Positions 16,336-24,361 of a stretch of DNA of 64,000 nucleotides are shown in pieces. The DNA comes from CAYNJY01 sp964397755 (GTDB lineage Bacteria; Patescibacteriota; Microgenomatia; UBA10105; UBA927). The stretch is taken from the NCBI GenBank assembly GCA_964397755.1, contig CAYNJY010000003.1, forward strand, positions 15,064-79,063, in the 5' to 3' direction. Below the pieces are notes generated by a model that did no database searches, was not told the DNA's origin, and saw nothing but the letters and a program-made list of their open reading frames with translations. Both the position numbers and the translations under genes were made by a program. Every line of letters starts with the position of its first letter. Positions within the stretch are counted from its first letter, which is position 1.

Positions 16336-16710
16336 ATGATTCAGAGAAGAACATCGCTCACTGCCGCTGACAATAGCGGCGTGCAGAAGATGGTGGTTAT
16401 CCATCTGTACGGCGCATCGAAGCGTACGTGGGCGTACGTGGGCGATACCGTTCAGTGTGTGATCAAAAAAGCAGATCCCGGAGGTATAGTTAAAGAAGAC
16501 GAGCTTGTGCCAGTCGTGATCGTTCGTACGAGAAAGGAATATCGACGAGCTGACGGCTCCTATATTCGGTTTGACAATAACGCAGGAGTTGTTATCGACA
16601 ATGCAAAAGACAAAAATCCACGGGGGACACGCGTCTTTGGGCCAGTAGCGCGCGAGCTCAAAGATCGAGGATTTGATAAAATTGTCAGTCTCGCGGAGGA
16701 AGTGTATTGA
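16336..16710 (+). CDS. rplN: 50S ribosomal protein uL14
   Basis: 124 residues. MIQRRTSLTAADNSGVQKM at the N-terminus and RGTRVFGPVARELKDRGFDK at the C-terminus are diagnostic. SD GAGAGGAGC lies upstream. Confidence 0.97.
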   Translation: MIQRRTSLTAADNSGVQKMVVIHLYGASKRTWAYVGDTVQCVIKKADPGGIVKEDELVPVVIVRTRKEYRRADGSYIRFDNNAGVVIDNAKDKNPRGTRVFGPVARELKDRGFDKIVSLAEEVY

Positions 16711-16747
16711 TATGACGATCTAAAGAAACATACGACCTTGAATATAT

Positions 16748-17053
16748 ATGAAACTAAGAAAGGGAGACACAATTATCGTAACCGTCGGAAAAGATAAAGG
16801 CCGTAAGGGAAAAGTAGAGGCAGTCTACCGAAGAAATGGCGCGGTGCTCGTGCCAGAGGTCAACGTCTTTAAGCGGCATATGAAAAAAAAGGACGAGAAA
16901 CAGCAGGGTGGTATTATTGCGATCCCGAGAGCTATCGACGCCTCGAAAGTATCGCTCGTGTGTCCATCGTGCGGGAAACCAACGCGCGTAGGCTATCTTC
17001 TGTTAAAGTCTGAGAAAATTCGCATCTGCAAAAAATGTGGGAAGAAAGTATGA
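16748..17053 (+). CDS. rplX: 50S ribosomal protein uL24
   Basis: 101 residues. KOW motif KLRKGDTIIVTVGKDKGRKG, then GGIIAIPRAIDASKVSLVCP. The tail has a Cys-x2-Cys pair (CPSCGKP) and another (CKKCGKKV), so a zinc-ribbon-like end is possible. Stop overlaps the rplE start (ATGA). Confidence 0.96.
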   Translation: MKLRKGDTIIVTVGKDKGRKGKVEAVYRRNGAVLVPEVNVFKRHMKKKDEKQQGGIIAIPRAIDASKVSLVCPSCGKPTRVGYLLLKSEKIRICKKCGKKV

Positions 17054-17610
17054 ATAGACTACAAGACCGGTATCGCACAGAGATCGTTCCGGCCCTTATG
17101 AAAGAGTTTGAGATTACCAATCCTCTCGCTGTGCCAAAACTCTCAAAGATTGTTGTAAACTGCGGTTTGGGAGAGGCACTCCGAGATCAGAAGGTCATTG
17201 AGAAAATGGCAGCACAACTTGGCGTAATAACAGGGCAAAAGCCAAAAGTTACCAGAGCAAAACGGGCAATTTCGACATTCAAGCTGAGGGCGGGTGATGT
17301 AGTTGGACTCAAGGTTACACTACGCGGGAAGCGCATGTATGATTTTATAACCAAGTTCGTTGGCATTGCGTTGCCGCGCGTACGCGATTTTCGGGGTGTG
17401 GCCAGAAGAGGATTTGACGGTAGGGGCAACTATACCATTGGGATATCCGAGCAAACAATATTCCCGGAGCTCGAGTACAGTCTGATCGATAAATCACGAG
17501 GTTTTGAGGTAACATGTGTGACAACGGCAAAAACCGACGAACAAGCAGAAAAACTTTTGGTACTCCTCGGTTTACCCTTTGAGAAAGGACACTATGGCAA
17601 AAACATCTGA
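17050..17610 (+). CDS. rplE: 50S ribosomal protein uL5
   Basis: 186 residues from ATG 17050 (MNRLQDRYRTEIVPALM), overlapping the rplX stop by 4 bp. Motifs KLSKIVVNCGLGEA, RGKRMYDFITKFVGIALPR and DFRGVARRGFDGRGNY. Binds 5S rRNA. Confidence 0.97.
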   Translation: MNRLQDRYRTEIVPALMKEFEITNPLAVPKLSKIVVNCGLGEALRDQKVIEKMAAQLGVITGQKPKVTRAKRAISTFKLRAGDVVGLKVTLRGKRMYDFITKFVGIALPRVRDFRGVARRGFDGRGNYTIGISEQTIFPELEYSLIDKSRGFEVTCVTTAKTDEQAEKLLVLLGLPFEKGHYGKNI

Positions 17611-17779
17611 CATCGTGAAATTTGCCAAACCGCAAAAGTATCGCGTGCGCAATCGCAATCGATGCGCACTCTGTGGGAGGTCACGCGCATACATGCGTAT
17701 GTTTGGGATGTGCCGGATCTGTTTTCGGAAGTTTGCTCATAAAGGAGAGCTCCCGGGAGTGATCAAGGCATCGTGGTAA
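17594..17779 (+). CDS. rpsN: 30S ribosomal protein uS14, zinc-binding short form
   Basis: 61 residues from ATG 17594 (MAKTSDIVKFAKPQKY), overlapping rplE by 17 bp. The CxxC pairs in RCALCGRSR and GMCRICFRKF identify the zinc-containing type. Confidence 0.96.
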   Translation: MAKTSDIVKFAKPQKYRVRNRNRCALCGRSRAYMRMFGMCRICFRKFAHKGELPGVIKASW

Positions 17780-17783
17780 CGTT

Positions 17784-18176
17784 ATGGTATCTGATCCAAT
17801 CGGTGACATGCTTGCACAACTAAAGAACGCGGCGCGTGCGGGTTTAAAAGTCATTGAGATACCACATTCAAAAATGAGAGTAGCAGTAGCGAAGATTCTC
17901 CAAGAGGAGAGGTATGTAACGGATACAAAAATAGTGGATGGGCGTCCGGCTCCAAAACTTCGTTTGACGATTGCGTATAATGGTCGGCGTCCGGTCCTTA
18001 CGGATCTGCGCCGTGTCAGTAAACCAGGGCTTCGGTTGTATGTAAAAAAGTCAGACATCGCACCGGTCATGGGAGGTATGGGAGTTGCAATCCTTTCAAC
18101 TCCACAAGGAGTCATGACCGGTAAGGAAGCGCGTGCAAAAGGTATAGGTGGCGAGCTCCTGTGCGAAGTGTGGTAA
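17784..18176 (+). CDS. rpsH: 30S ribosomal protein uS8
   Basis: 130 residues. DPIGDMLAQLKNAARAG opens the protein and GIAILSTPQGVMTGKEAR-like sequence (GVAILSTPQGVMTGKEAR) closes it. Eight bp before rplF. Confidence 0.97.
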   Translation: MVSDPIGDMLAQLKNAARAGLKVIEIPHSKMRVAVAKILQEERYVTDTKIVDGRPAPKLRLTIAYNGRRPVLTDLRRVSKPGLRLYVKKSDIAPVMGGMGVAILSTPQGVMTGKEARAKGIGGELLCEVW

Positions 18177-18184
18177 AGAAATCT

Positions 18185-18748
18185 ATGTCTCGTATCGGAT
18201 GTACCCCTATTGCTGTTCCAGAGGGAATTGACGTTTCTCTTGAGCGTCATACGGTTGTGATAAAAGGACCAAAAGGGGAACTACGGCGCTCCGTTCCTGA
18301 AAGTTTATCTGTAACACTCAAGGAGGGGTACGTTCGAATATCGCGTATCGTTGATGATAAATCTGTGCGAGCTCTGCACGGTGCGTATCGAGCGCATCTT
18401 GCAAACGATATTGTCGGCGTTCGGATGGGATGGAGTAAAACCTTAGAGCTCTCAGGCGTCGGGTACCGCGCGGCGATGGTCGGGTCGAATCTTGAACTTA
18501 CCATTGGTTTCTCCCATCCTGTTACGATCGCCCCGCCGCCGGGCATTACCCTTGCCATTGTTGAGGGTGCAATAATCGTTTCAGGTATAGATAAGACCGT
18601 TGTCGGTCAAGCCGCATCAAACATTCGTGCAGTGAAAAAACCAGAGCCCTACAAAGGGAAAGGAATCAGGTACAAAGGAGAACATATTCGAAGGAAGGCA
18701 GGGAAATCCGCCAAAGCAGTCGGCGGGGCACCAGGAGGAAAACCATGA
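18185..18748 (+). CDS. rplF: 50S ribosomal protein uL6
   Basis: 187 residues from ATG 18185 (MSRIGCTPIAVPEGIDVSL); the GTG at 18161 would overlap rpsH. VVIKGPKGELRR and the C-terminal KKPEPYKGKGIRYKGEHIRR are diagnostic. ATGA overlap with rplR. Confidence 0.97.
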   Translation: MSRIGCTPIAVPEGIDVSLERHTVVIKGPKGELRRSVPESLSVTLKEGYVRISRIVDDKSVRALHGAYRAHLANDIVGVRMGWSKTLELSGVGYRAAMVGSNLELTIGFSHPVTIAPPPGITLAIVEGAIIVSGIDKTVVGQAASNIRAVKKPEPYKGKGIRYKGEHIRRKAGKSAKAVGGAPGGKP

Positions 18749-19074
18749 GTACACGCCGTGAGGGACGGTTGCGGAGAAAATCGCGCATTCGGGCAGTAGT
18801 CCGGGGGACCGGGGACCGGCCTCGTTTTTCGGTGTTTCGGTCGAACGAAGCTCTGAGTGCGCAGCTTATTGATGACGCCGCCAGGGTGACCCTCGCCGCG
18901 TGTACGGTCAAGGGGAAGGGAGTTTCTAGTGGTAAAGAGCTTGGTCGTCGGATCGCAGAAGCGGCCAAGAAGAAAAAGATATCTCGGGTAGTTTTTGACC
19001 GGAGCGGCTACCGGTACCACGGGGTAGTACAAGAGATCGCCGACGCCGCTCGGGAAGGAGGGCTTGTCCTATGA
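18745..19074 (+). CDS. rplR: 50S ribosomal protein uL18
   Basis: 109 residues. RPRFSVFRSNEALSAQLIDD and FDRSGYRYHGVVQEIADAAR mark the family. 5S-rRNA binding. ATGA overlaps on both sides. Confidence 0.96.
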   Translation: MSTRREGRLRRKSRIRAVVRGTGDRPRFSVFRSNEALSAQLIDDAARVTLAACTVKGKGVSSGKELGRRIAEAAKKKKISRVVFDRSGYRYHGVVQEIADAAREGGLVL

Positions 19075-19520
19075 GGAGGGAAGGAACCGGAGAGTTTGAA
19101 GAAAAAGTGGTTCAGGTAAACCGCGTTTCCAAAAAAACCAAAGGAGGGAATAAAATCGGTTTCTCTGTCCTCACCGTAGTGGGTGACAGGAAGGGGAGGG
19201 TCGGTGTCGGTTTAGGGAAAGCACCGGATGTCTCTTCCGCTGTACGGAAAGCGGTTTCCTACGCAAAAAAGCACCTTCTTACGGTTCCCATGAGAGGAAT
19301 GACAATCCCTCACCAGGTCCAGGTGAAGCTTGGCGCCGCGAGGGTGCTCCTGCGGCCGGCTCCTGCCGGAACAGGTGTTATCGCCGGCGGCGCGGTGCGG
19401 GCGGTTGTGGAAGCCGCTGGGATTAGAGATATCGTCTCAAAAATTTTAGGAACGAAGAATCAGGCATCGAACGTATACGCGACGATGGAAGCACTGAAAA
19501 AATTCAAAATTCAAAATTAA
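19071..19520 (+). CDS. rpsE: 30S ribosomal protein uS5 with repeat-derived C-terminus
   Basis: 149 residues. EKVVQVNRVSKKTKGGNKI, GDRKGRVGVGLGKAPDV and ASNVYATMEALKKF are typical. The final residues KFKIQN are encoded by AAATTCA-type 7-bp units that continue past the stop into the spacer. The next gene is rplO: rpmD, normally between them, is missing. Confidence 0.96.
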   Translation: MRREGTGEFEEKVVQVNRVSKKTKGGNKIGFSVLTVVGDRKGRVGVGLGKAPDVSSAVRKAVSYAKKHLLTVPMRGMTIPHQVQVKLGAARVLLRPAPAGTGVIAGGAVRAVVEAAGIRDIVSKILGTKNQASNVYATMEALKKFKIQN

Positions 19521-19549
19521 AAAGTCAAACTTTTAAACTTCTAACGTCT
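19499..19549. repeat. 7-bp tandem array at the rpsE-rplO junction
   Basis: Read in 7-base register from about 19501 the units are AATTCAA, AATTCAA, AATTAAA, AAGTCAA, ACTTTTA, AACTTCT, AACGTCT, ending at the rplO ATG. The first units lie inside rpsE. Confidence 0.65.
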
Positions 19550-19981
19550 ATGAATCTCTCACAGTTACCAAGAATCGTTGGGAGAAGGAAGAAGCGAGTG
19601 GGGCAGGGCCATGGCTCCGGCAGGGGGAAAACTGCCGGACGCGGAACGAAGGGGCAGAAAGCGCGCGGGACCATTCGGCTCGGCTTTGAGGGCGGGCAGC
19701 TGCCGCTTATTAAGCGACTGCCTCTTCTTCGCGGGAAAGGGAAGGAGAAGCCACGCGCTCTCAAAGCGGTTGCGGTTCGCATAGGGAGACTGAGCGTTCT
19801 TCCGAAGGGATCCGACGTCACCACCGAAACACTCCGCACATATAAGATAATCAGTACATCGGAAGCGCGGGTAAAGCTTGTCTCGGGCGGAAGTCTCTCT
19901 GTCCCGCTCACGGTGAAGCTTCCCTGTTCAAAAGGAGCAAAAGAGGCTGTTGAGAAAGTTGGTGGAATGGTGGTAGGATAG
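19550..19981 (+). CDS. rplO: 50S ribosomal protein uL15
   Basis: 143 residues. GRRKKRVGQGHGSGRGKTAG and the following GFEGGQLPLIKRLPLLRGKG are the family signature. It starts right after the 7-bp repeat array and has no SD. Confidence 0.97.
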   Translation: MNLSQLPRIVGRRKKRVGQGHGSGRGKTAGRGTKGQKARGTIRLGFEGGQLPLIKRLPLLRGKGKEKPRALKAVAVRIGRLSVLPKGSDVTTETLRTYKIISTSEARVKLVSGGSLSVPLTVKLPCSKGAKEAVEKVGGMVVG

Positions 19982-19994
19982 TGATTGTTTTTCT

Positions 19995-21287
19995 ATGAAC
20001 TCGATTCTGTCTCCTCTGGTACATAGCTGGCAAACGCCGGAGCTCCGCCGCAAGATCGTTCTTACCCTAATACTTTTCGTTATCTTTCGACTCTTTGCCC
20101 ACATTCCGATTCCTGGCGTTGACGGAGCGAAACTCCGAGGACTCTTTGCGCAGAACCAGTTTCTAGGGCTTCTTGACATATTCTCCGGCGGAACACTGGT
20201 GAATTTTTCGGTCATGGCGCTCGGGCTCAACCCGTATATCAACGCCTCGATCATTTTGCAGCTTTTGACCATTGTGTTTCCGAAGCTTGAAGAGTTGTCC
20301 AAGGAAGGCGAGTACGGTCGGGAAAAAATTAACCAGTATACGAGGTTTCTCACGGTGCCGCTTGCGGCGATTCAGTCGATCGGGATGTACGCTATTTTAA
20401 AAAATGCGGGCATTATGGGCGCCATTTCCCCGGTTACCCTCCTTTCCCTTATTGTTACCATGACGGCCGGAACGCTACTCGTCATGTGTCTCGGAGAGCT
20501 CATCACTTAGTATGGTATAGCTATCGGCGTCTCACTTCTTATTTTTGCAGGGATTGTCGGGCGCCTTCCGGTGGTACTCGGACAAACGGTAAGTGTCGTT
20601 ACAGCGGAGTCATTCACCAACTTCCTTCTTTTTGGAGTCCTCGCGGCGATTATGATCGGAGCGACTGTGTTTGTCAACGAAGCGGTTCGTCGGATTACTG
20701 TCCACTACGCCCGTCGCATCCGTGGGAACAAAGTGTACGGCGGCAACGTATCGTACTTACCCCTTCGGGTGAACCAAGCGGGCGTTATCCCGATCATATT
20801 CGCGGTTTCGCTGGTTCTGTTGCCGTCTCTCGTCGGAGGATTCCTTGAACAGCTCGGTTCCCCGGTTTTCCTGAATATCGGCAGACTTCTGACGCGCGTT
20901 TTTAATCCCCAGAGCATCTCGTATAACCTTATCTATTTTTTTCTGGTCATTGGGTTCACCTACTTTTATACGGCAATAACGTTTAATCCCAAGAAGATCG
21001 CGGAAGAAATACAAAAGTACGGCGGCTTTATTCCCGGCATTCGCCCGGGAACACCAACTGCGAGCTACCTCAACTACATACTCACAAGAATCACGCTTGC
21101 TGGCGCGCTCTTTCTCGGATTCATCGCAACTTTCCCGTCCTTTGCTCGTGGCATATCTGGGGTCACGACACTTCTTGTTGGCGGAACAGGAGTTCTCATT
21201 GTGGTTTCAGTGGTTCTGGAGACAGTCAAAACACTTGAAGCGCAACTGGTGATGAGAAATTATGACGGATTCCTGAAGGAGGGATAA
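19995..21287 (+). CDS. secY: SecY translocon channel, interrupted by an in-frame TAG
   Basis: Core of the Sec channel. Codons 1-171 and 173-430 are both SecY in one reading frame (430 residues in all, normal length), separated only by TAG at 20508-20510. The family motif GEQITE-GIGNGIS reads GELIT-stop-YGIAIGVS here, so one base change from GAG, AAG or CAG explains it. The first part has TM1-4 (HIPIPGVDGAKLRGLF, NPYINASIILQLL). The second has TM5-10 (VNQAGVIPIIFA, PGIRPGTPTASYLNYI, MRNYDGFLKEG). TAG is a normal stop elsewhere in this window. Options: a sequencing or assembly error, a strain variant, suppression, or a truly split protein restarting at GTG 20571. Confidence 0.93.
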
Positions 21288-21293
21288 ATCACT

Positions 21294-21358
21294 TTAACCT
21301 TTAAACGTTAAAAATAAAACTCGTTTTTGAAACGTTTGAAGTTTACAGTTTGAATTGT
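21294..21358. repeat. 7-bp degenerate array between secY and adk
   Basis: In 7-base register the spacer reads TTTAACC, TTTAAAC, GTTAAAA, ATAAAAC, TCGTTTT, TGAAACG, TTTGAAG, TTTACAG, TTTGAAT. The second half is roughly the complement of the first, so a hairpin is possible. Confidence 0.6.
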
Positions 21359-21367
21359 ACCGTTCTT

Positions 21368-21961
21368 ATGCATATTGTCTTCTATGGTCCCGAAGGTTCC
21401 GGTAAAGGGACACAGGCCAAATTGTTGGCCGAAAAGTTAGGGCTGCCGATTTTGACGTCGGGAGATCTGGTGCGCGACGCTGCAGCACATGACAAGGGAA
21501 TTATCGGTGACGTTTGCAGGCTCGCGCTCGCCGAGGGCAAGTATGTGGCAGACAGCGAGATGTTTGTCCTGTGGAAATGGCGCCTCAAAGAGGACGATGC
21601 AAAAGATAATTGGATCATGGACGGATTCCCGAGGAACGTCGAGCAGGCCAAGTTTTTGGACGATAAGCTCGATAAGTACGGGTATAACGTCGATAAGGTT
21701 TTCTATCTCAACTTGAGCGAAGAAGAGTCATACCGGAGGCTCATTAAGCGCGGTCGGCCGCTTCACAAAGGGAGTAGCGAACTCCATGATTCGCCAGAAA
21801 GAATTAAGCAAAGGCTGGAAATATATAAAGAAGGGGAGAGGGACGTGCTGGATTATTACAGAAAAAAAGGGGTGCTCATCGAGATCAACGCCGACCAGAC
21901 GATTGAAGATGTTCATCGCGACATCGTGAACACCATGCAACAAAATTCAGAAATACCGTGA
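21368..21961 (+). CDS. adk: Adenylate kinase
   Basis: 197 residues from ATG 21368 (MHIVFYGPEGSGKGTQ, the P-loop). DGFPRNVEQAKFLD is the conserved NMP-binding/catalytic block. The LID is short, with no zinc cysteines (RGRPLHKGSSELHDSPERI). ATP + AMP = 2 ADP. Its stop TGA shares one base with the next ATG (TGATG). Confidence 0.95.
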   Translation: MHIVFYGPEGSGKGTQAKLLAEKLGLPILTSGDLVRDAAAHDKGIIGDVCRLALAEGKYVADSEMFVLWKWRLKEDDAKDNWIMDGFPRNVEQAKFLDDKLDKYGYNVDKVFYLNLSEEESYRRLIKRGRPLHKGSSELHDSPERIKQRLEIYKEGERDVLDYYRKKGVLIEINADQTIEDVHRDIVNTMQQNSEIP

Positions 21962-22662
21962 TGGATGCCTCCGTAGGAAAGCAACTCCAAATCGCCATCG
22001 ACGGACCAGTCGGCGCGGGGAAAAGTGATATCTCAAAACGACTCGCAAGAAAATTGGGACTCGTTTATCTCCACACCGGCGCTATGTACAGGGCACTTGC
22101 GCTTGTGTGTTTCAGACAGAACATTCCCTACAAAGATGTCGGTCGGGTGGTGCCACTTCTTGCAAAATACTTTATTGACCTCGTAGAGCCACAAGAGGGA
22201 AGTAATCGAGAGTATAGAGTGCTCCTGAGTGGTGAGGATATCACCGAGTTACTTTTTTCTCCAGCAATAGATACAGGTGCATCGGACGTAAGCACGATTC
22301 CACAGGTGCGACAGTTTATGGTAAAACGACAGCAAGAGATGGCAACGGGCAAGCGAGTGGTCATGGAGGGACGAGACATAGGACTTCGGGTACTGCCCCA
22401 AGCTGACATAAAAATTTATTTGACGGCAAGCGTAGAAGAGCGGGCAAAACGACGCTGGCTCCAGTACAGGGAGAAAGGCAAGCCTACATCTTATGAGGAG
22501 ACACTGAAGGACACCAAAGCTAGGGATCTGCAGGATACCACCCGCGCAGTTGATCCACTTCAGAAACTCTCTGATGCGTGGGAGTTGAACACGACGGGAA
22601 TGACCCAGGATGAGGTCATTGCCGCAATACAAAAGGAACTCACAGATCGAGGGATTGTATGA
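21961..22662 (+). CDS. cmk: Cytidylate kinase
   Basis: 233 residues. P-loop IDGPVGAGKSDISKRLA, then HTGAMYRALAL and VMEGRDIGLRVLPQADIKIY, the CMP-kinase signatures. Phosphorylates CMP/dCMP. It lies between adk and map, a place where most bacteria have no gene. ATG 21961 chosen (GTG 21958 also possible). ATGA overlap with map. Confidence 0.93.
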   Translation: MDASVGKQLQIAIDGPVGAGKSDISKRLARKLGLVYLHTGAMYRALALVCFRQNIPYKDVGRVVPLLAKYFIDLVEPQEGSNREYRVLLSGEDITELLFSPAIDTGASDVSTIPQVRQFMVKRQQEMATGKRVVMEGRDIGLRVLPQADIKIYLTASVEERAKRRWLQYREKGKPTSYEETLKDTKARDLQDTTRAVDPLQKLSDAWELNTTGMTQDEVIAAIQKELTDRGIV

Positions 22663-23438
22663 ATGAGGATGTCCAAGAGAAAATCCGCACGATGCAAGAG
22701 GGTGGTGCAAAACTAGGAGAAATTTTGCGCGAGCTCCTTGAGGCAGCCCAGCCAGGAGTGTCCCTTCTGAGCCTTGAAGAGCTTACTACTAACCGCATTC
22801 GCGCGGCAGGAGGGACCCCTTCATTTCAGACTGTGGAAGGCTATAGGTGGGCGACGTGCCTCTGCGTCAACGAGGTGGTTGTGCACGGTATTCCAACGGC
22901 GTACGCGCTTACGGAGGGGGATCTTCTTACGATAGACGTCGGCATGCTCTACAAAGGTTTTCATACCGACACCGCATGGACGAAAATAGTACACAGTGAA
23001 AAGCTGGAAACCAAAGATGTGGAGGAATCAAAGAAAGAACGATTTCTGAACATAGGTCAAGATGCCCTTTGGCAAGCTATCGCCCAAGCCCGACCCGGTA
23101 ACCGCGTCGGGCATATCTCTCAAGCGATTCAGAAAATTATTGAAAAAGCGGGCTATAGCATCGTCCCATCGCTTGTGGGCCACGGCGTAGGGAAAAAACT
23201 CCATGAGCCACCGCAAATTCCGGGGTTTCTTAAGAAACGACGTGAGGACACCGAGTCGCTTCGCTCAGGTATGACCCTCGCCATAGAGGTAATTTACGCC
23301 TTGGGAGCTGGGACAACTACGTACGAGAGTGACGGTTGGTCGATAGCCACCCGCGACCGTTCACTCTCTGCGGTATTCGAGCACACTGTGGCAATTACTG
23401 ATGCGGAGCCTGTTGTATTGACCCACACCAGGAAATAA
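22659..23438 (+). CDS. map: Methionine aminopeptidase type I
   Basis: 259 residues. Metal ligands: Asp in LLTIDVG, Asp in HTDTAW, His in GHGVGKKLHE, Glu in LAIEVIYA and Glu in VFEHTVAIT. Removes initiator Met. The infA promoter overlaps its last codons. Confidence 0.95.
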   Translation: MNEDVQEKIRTMQEGGAKLGEILRELLEAAQPGVSLLSLEELTTNRIRAAGGTPSFQTVEGYRWATCLCVNEVVVHGIPTAYALTEGDLLTIDVGMLYKGFHTDTAWTKIVHSEKLETKDVEESKKERFLNIGQDALWQAIAQARPGNRVGHISQAIQKIIEKAGYSIVPSLVGHGVGKKLHEPPQIPGFLKKRREDTESLRSGMTLAIEVIYALGAGTTTYESDGWSIATRDRSLSAVFEHTVAITDAEPVVLTHTRK

Positions 23439-23446
23439 GGTAGAAT
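23418..23446 (+). promoter_or_regulatory. Promoter of infA
   Basis: TTGACC (23418-23423), 17-bp spacer, TAGAAT (23441-23446). Predicted start about 23453, a few bases before the terminator-like hairpin. Confidence 0.7.
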
Positions 23447-23456
23447 CAAGAGTATT

Positions 23457-23482
23457 CGTCGGGGTTATCCCCGTCGTTTTTT
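23457..23482 (+). terminator. Terminator-like hairpin in the infA leader (candidate attenuator)
   Basis: CGGGG-TTAT-CCCCG with two more outer pairs across one mismatch, then TC G and six T. It ends 16 nt before the infA ATG. It could also end the map transcript, but it lies downstream of the infA promoter too. Confidence 0.65.
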
Positions 23483-23498
23483 ACTGCGTTTTTCAGGT

Positions 23499-23717
23499 AT
23501 GGTACATCAGGGAAATATTGAAGTTGAGGGAGAAGTGGTTGAGTGTTTACCCAATACACTGTTTCGGGTGAAGCTACCAAACGGTAGAATTGTACTGAGT
23601 CATTTGTCTGGGAAGATGCGACTCCATTTTATCCGTATCATGCCCGGTGATCGAGTGAAGCTTGAAATGACGCCCTACGACGCGACAAAAGGCAGGATAA
23701 CGTATAGATTAAAATAA
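23499..23717 (+). CDS. infA: Translation initiation factor IF-1
   Basis: 72 residues, the usual size. IEVEGEVVECLPNTLFRVKL and LSGKMRLHFIRIMPGDRVK define the OB fold. No SD; hairpin upstream. Heads infA-rpmJ-rpsM-rpsK-rpsD-rpoA-rplQ. Confidence 0.97.
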   Translation: MVHQGNIEVEGEVVECLPNTLFRVKLPNGRIVLSHLSGKMRLHFIRIMPGDRVKLEMTPYDATKGRITYRLK

Positions 23718-23720
23718 CTC

Positions 23721-23798
23721 AAAAATTCAAACTTGAAACTTTAAAATTGAAATTTCAAAAAAGTTTAAAGTTTACAGTTTTAAGTTTTAATTAGTTTT
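23721..23798. repeat. 7-bp degenerate array between infA and rpmJ
   Basis: From 23723 the spacer splits into AAATTCA, AACTTGA, AACTTTA, AAATTGA, AATTTCA, AAAAAGT, TTAAAGT, TTACAGT, TTTAAGT, TTTAATT. The period is constant and the second half is the approximate complement of the first. It reaches the rpmJ ATG. Confidence 0.65.
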
Positions 23799-23912
23799 AT
23801 GAAGGTTCGAGCAAGCGTGAAGCCAATGTGTAGAAAGTGCACAGTTGTTCGCCGGCGTGGCCGGGTCTATATCACGTGCGACAACCAGAAACATAAACAA
23901 AGGCAAGGGTGA
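23799..23912 (+). CDS. rpmJ: 50S ribosomal protein bL36
   Basis: 37 residues: MKVRASVKPMCRKCTVVRRR and on to HKQRQG. Cys-x2-Cys, a further Cys (ITCDN) and a His form the zinc site. Normal place between infA and rpsM. Confidence 0.95.
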   Translation: MKVRASVKPMCRKCTVVRRRGRVYITCDNQKHKQRQG

Positions 23913-23932
23913 GATAGTTTACGTAAGTTTTT

Positions 23933-24346
23933 ATGGCTCGTATTGCTGGAGTAGAAATACCGACTGAAAAACGACTGGATATCGCCCTCACCTACGTGTA
24001 CGGAATTGGGCGATCAAACGTCGTTGGCCTTCTTCACTCCGCCAATCTTGAAACAAACCGGCGAGTGAAAACGCTCACCGATGAGGAGATCAGTAGAATT
24101 AATAAGGCGCTTGAGAAATACGTCGTCGAAGGAGATCTGCGAAGGCAGGTCTCCGATAGTGTTAAGCGACTCATCGAGATTAAATCGTATCGCGGCGCGC
24201 GCCACGTTCGGAAACTCCCCGTTCGAGGTCAGCGCACGAGGACCAATGCACGAACCAAGCGAGGAAAAAGAGTGACCGTTGGGGCGCTCAAGAAAGAAGA
24301 TCGGGTGAAACTTGGGTCGAAAGCGCCGGAAGAAGAAAAGAAATAA
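23933..24346 (+). CDS. rpsM: 30S ribosomal protein uS13
   Basis: 137 residues. MARIAGVEIPTEKRLDIALT and the C-terminal block VRGQRTRTNARTKRGKR are diagnostic. Slightly long, acidic tail. Confidence 0.97.
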   Translation: MARIAGVEIPTEKRLDIALTYVYGIGRSNVVGLLHSANLETNRRVKTLTDEEISRINKALEKYVVEGDLRRQVSDSVKRLIEIKSYRGARHVRKLPVRGQRTRTNARTKRGKRVTVGALKKEDRVKLGSKAPEEEKK

Positions 24347-24361
24347 TACGCTACATTCTCT

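Noticed and set aside
17051..18748. UGA recoding as in Gracilibacteria
   Set aside because: TGA is used as a genuine stop at rplX, rplF, rplR, adk and others.
20486..20848. 120-residue frame across the secY stop
   Set aside because: Other-frame shadow; Arg/Ser-rich with no family match.
20571..21287. Second half of secY as a separate gene
   Set aside because: It is in the same frame as the first half and the conserved TM5 start lies between the TAG and GTG 20571, so it is one interrupted gene.
21294..23798. Possible CRISPR or phage repeats
   Set aside because: Units are 7 bp and degenerate, without spacers or cas genes nearby.
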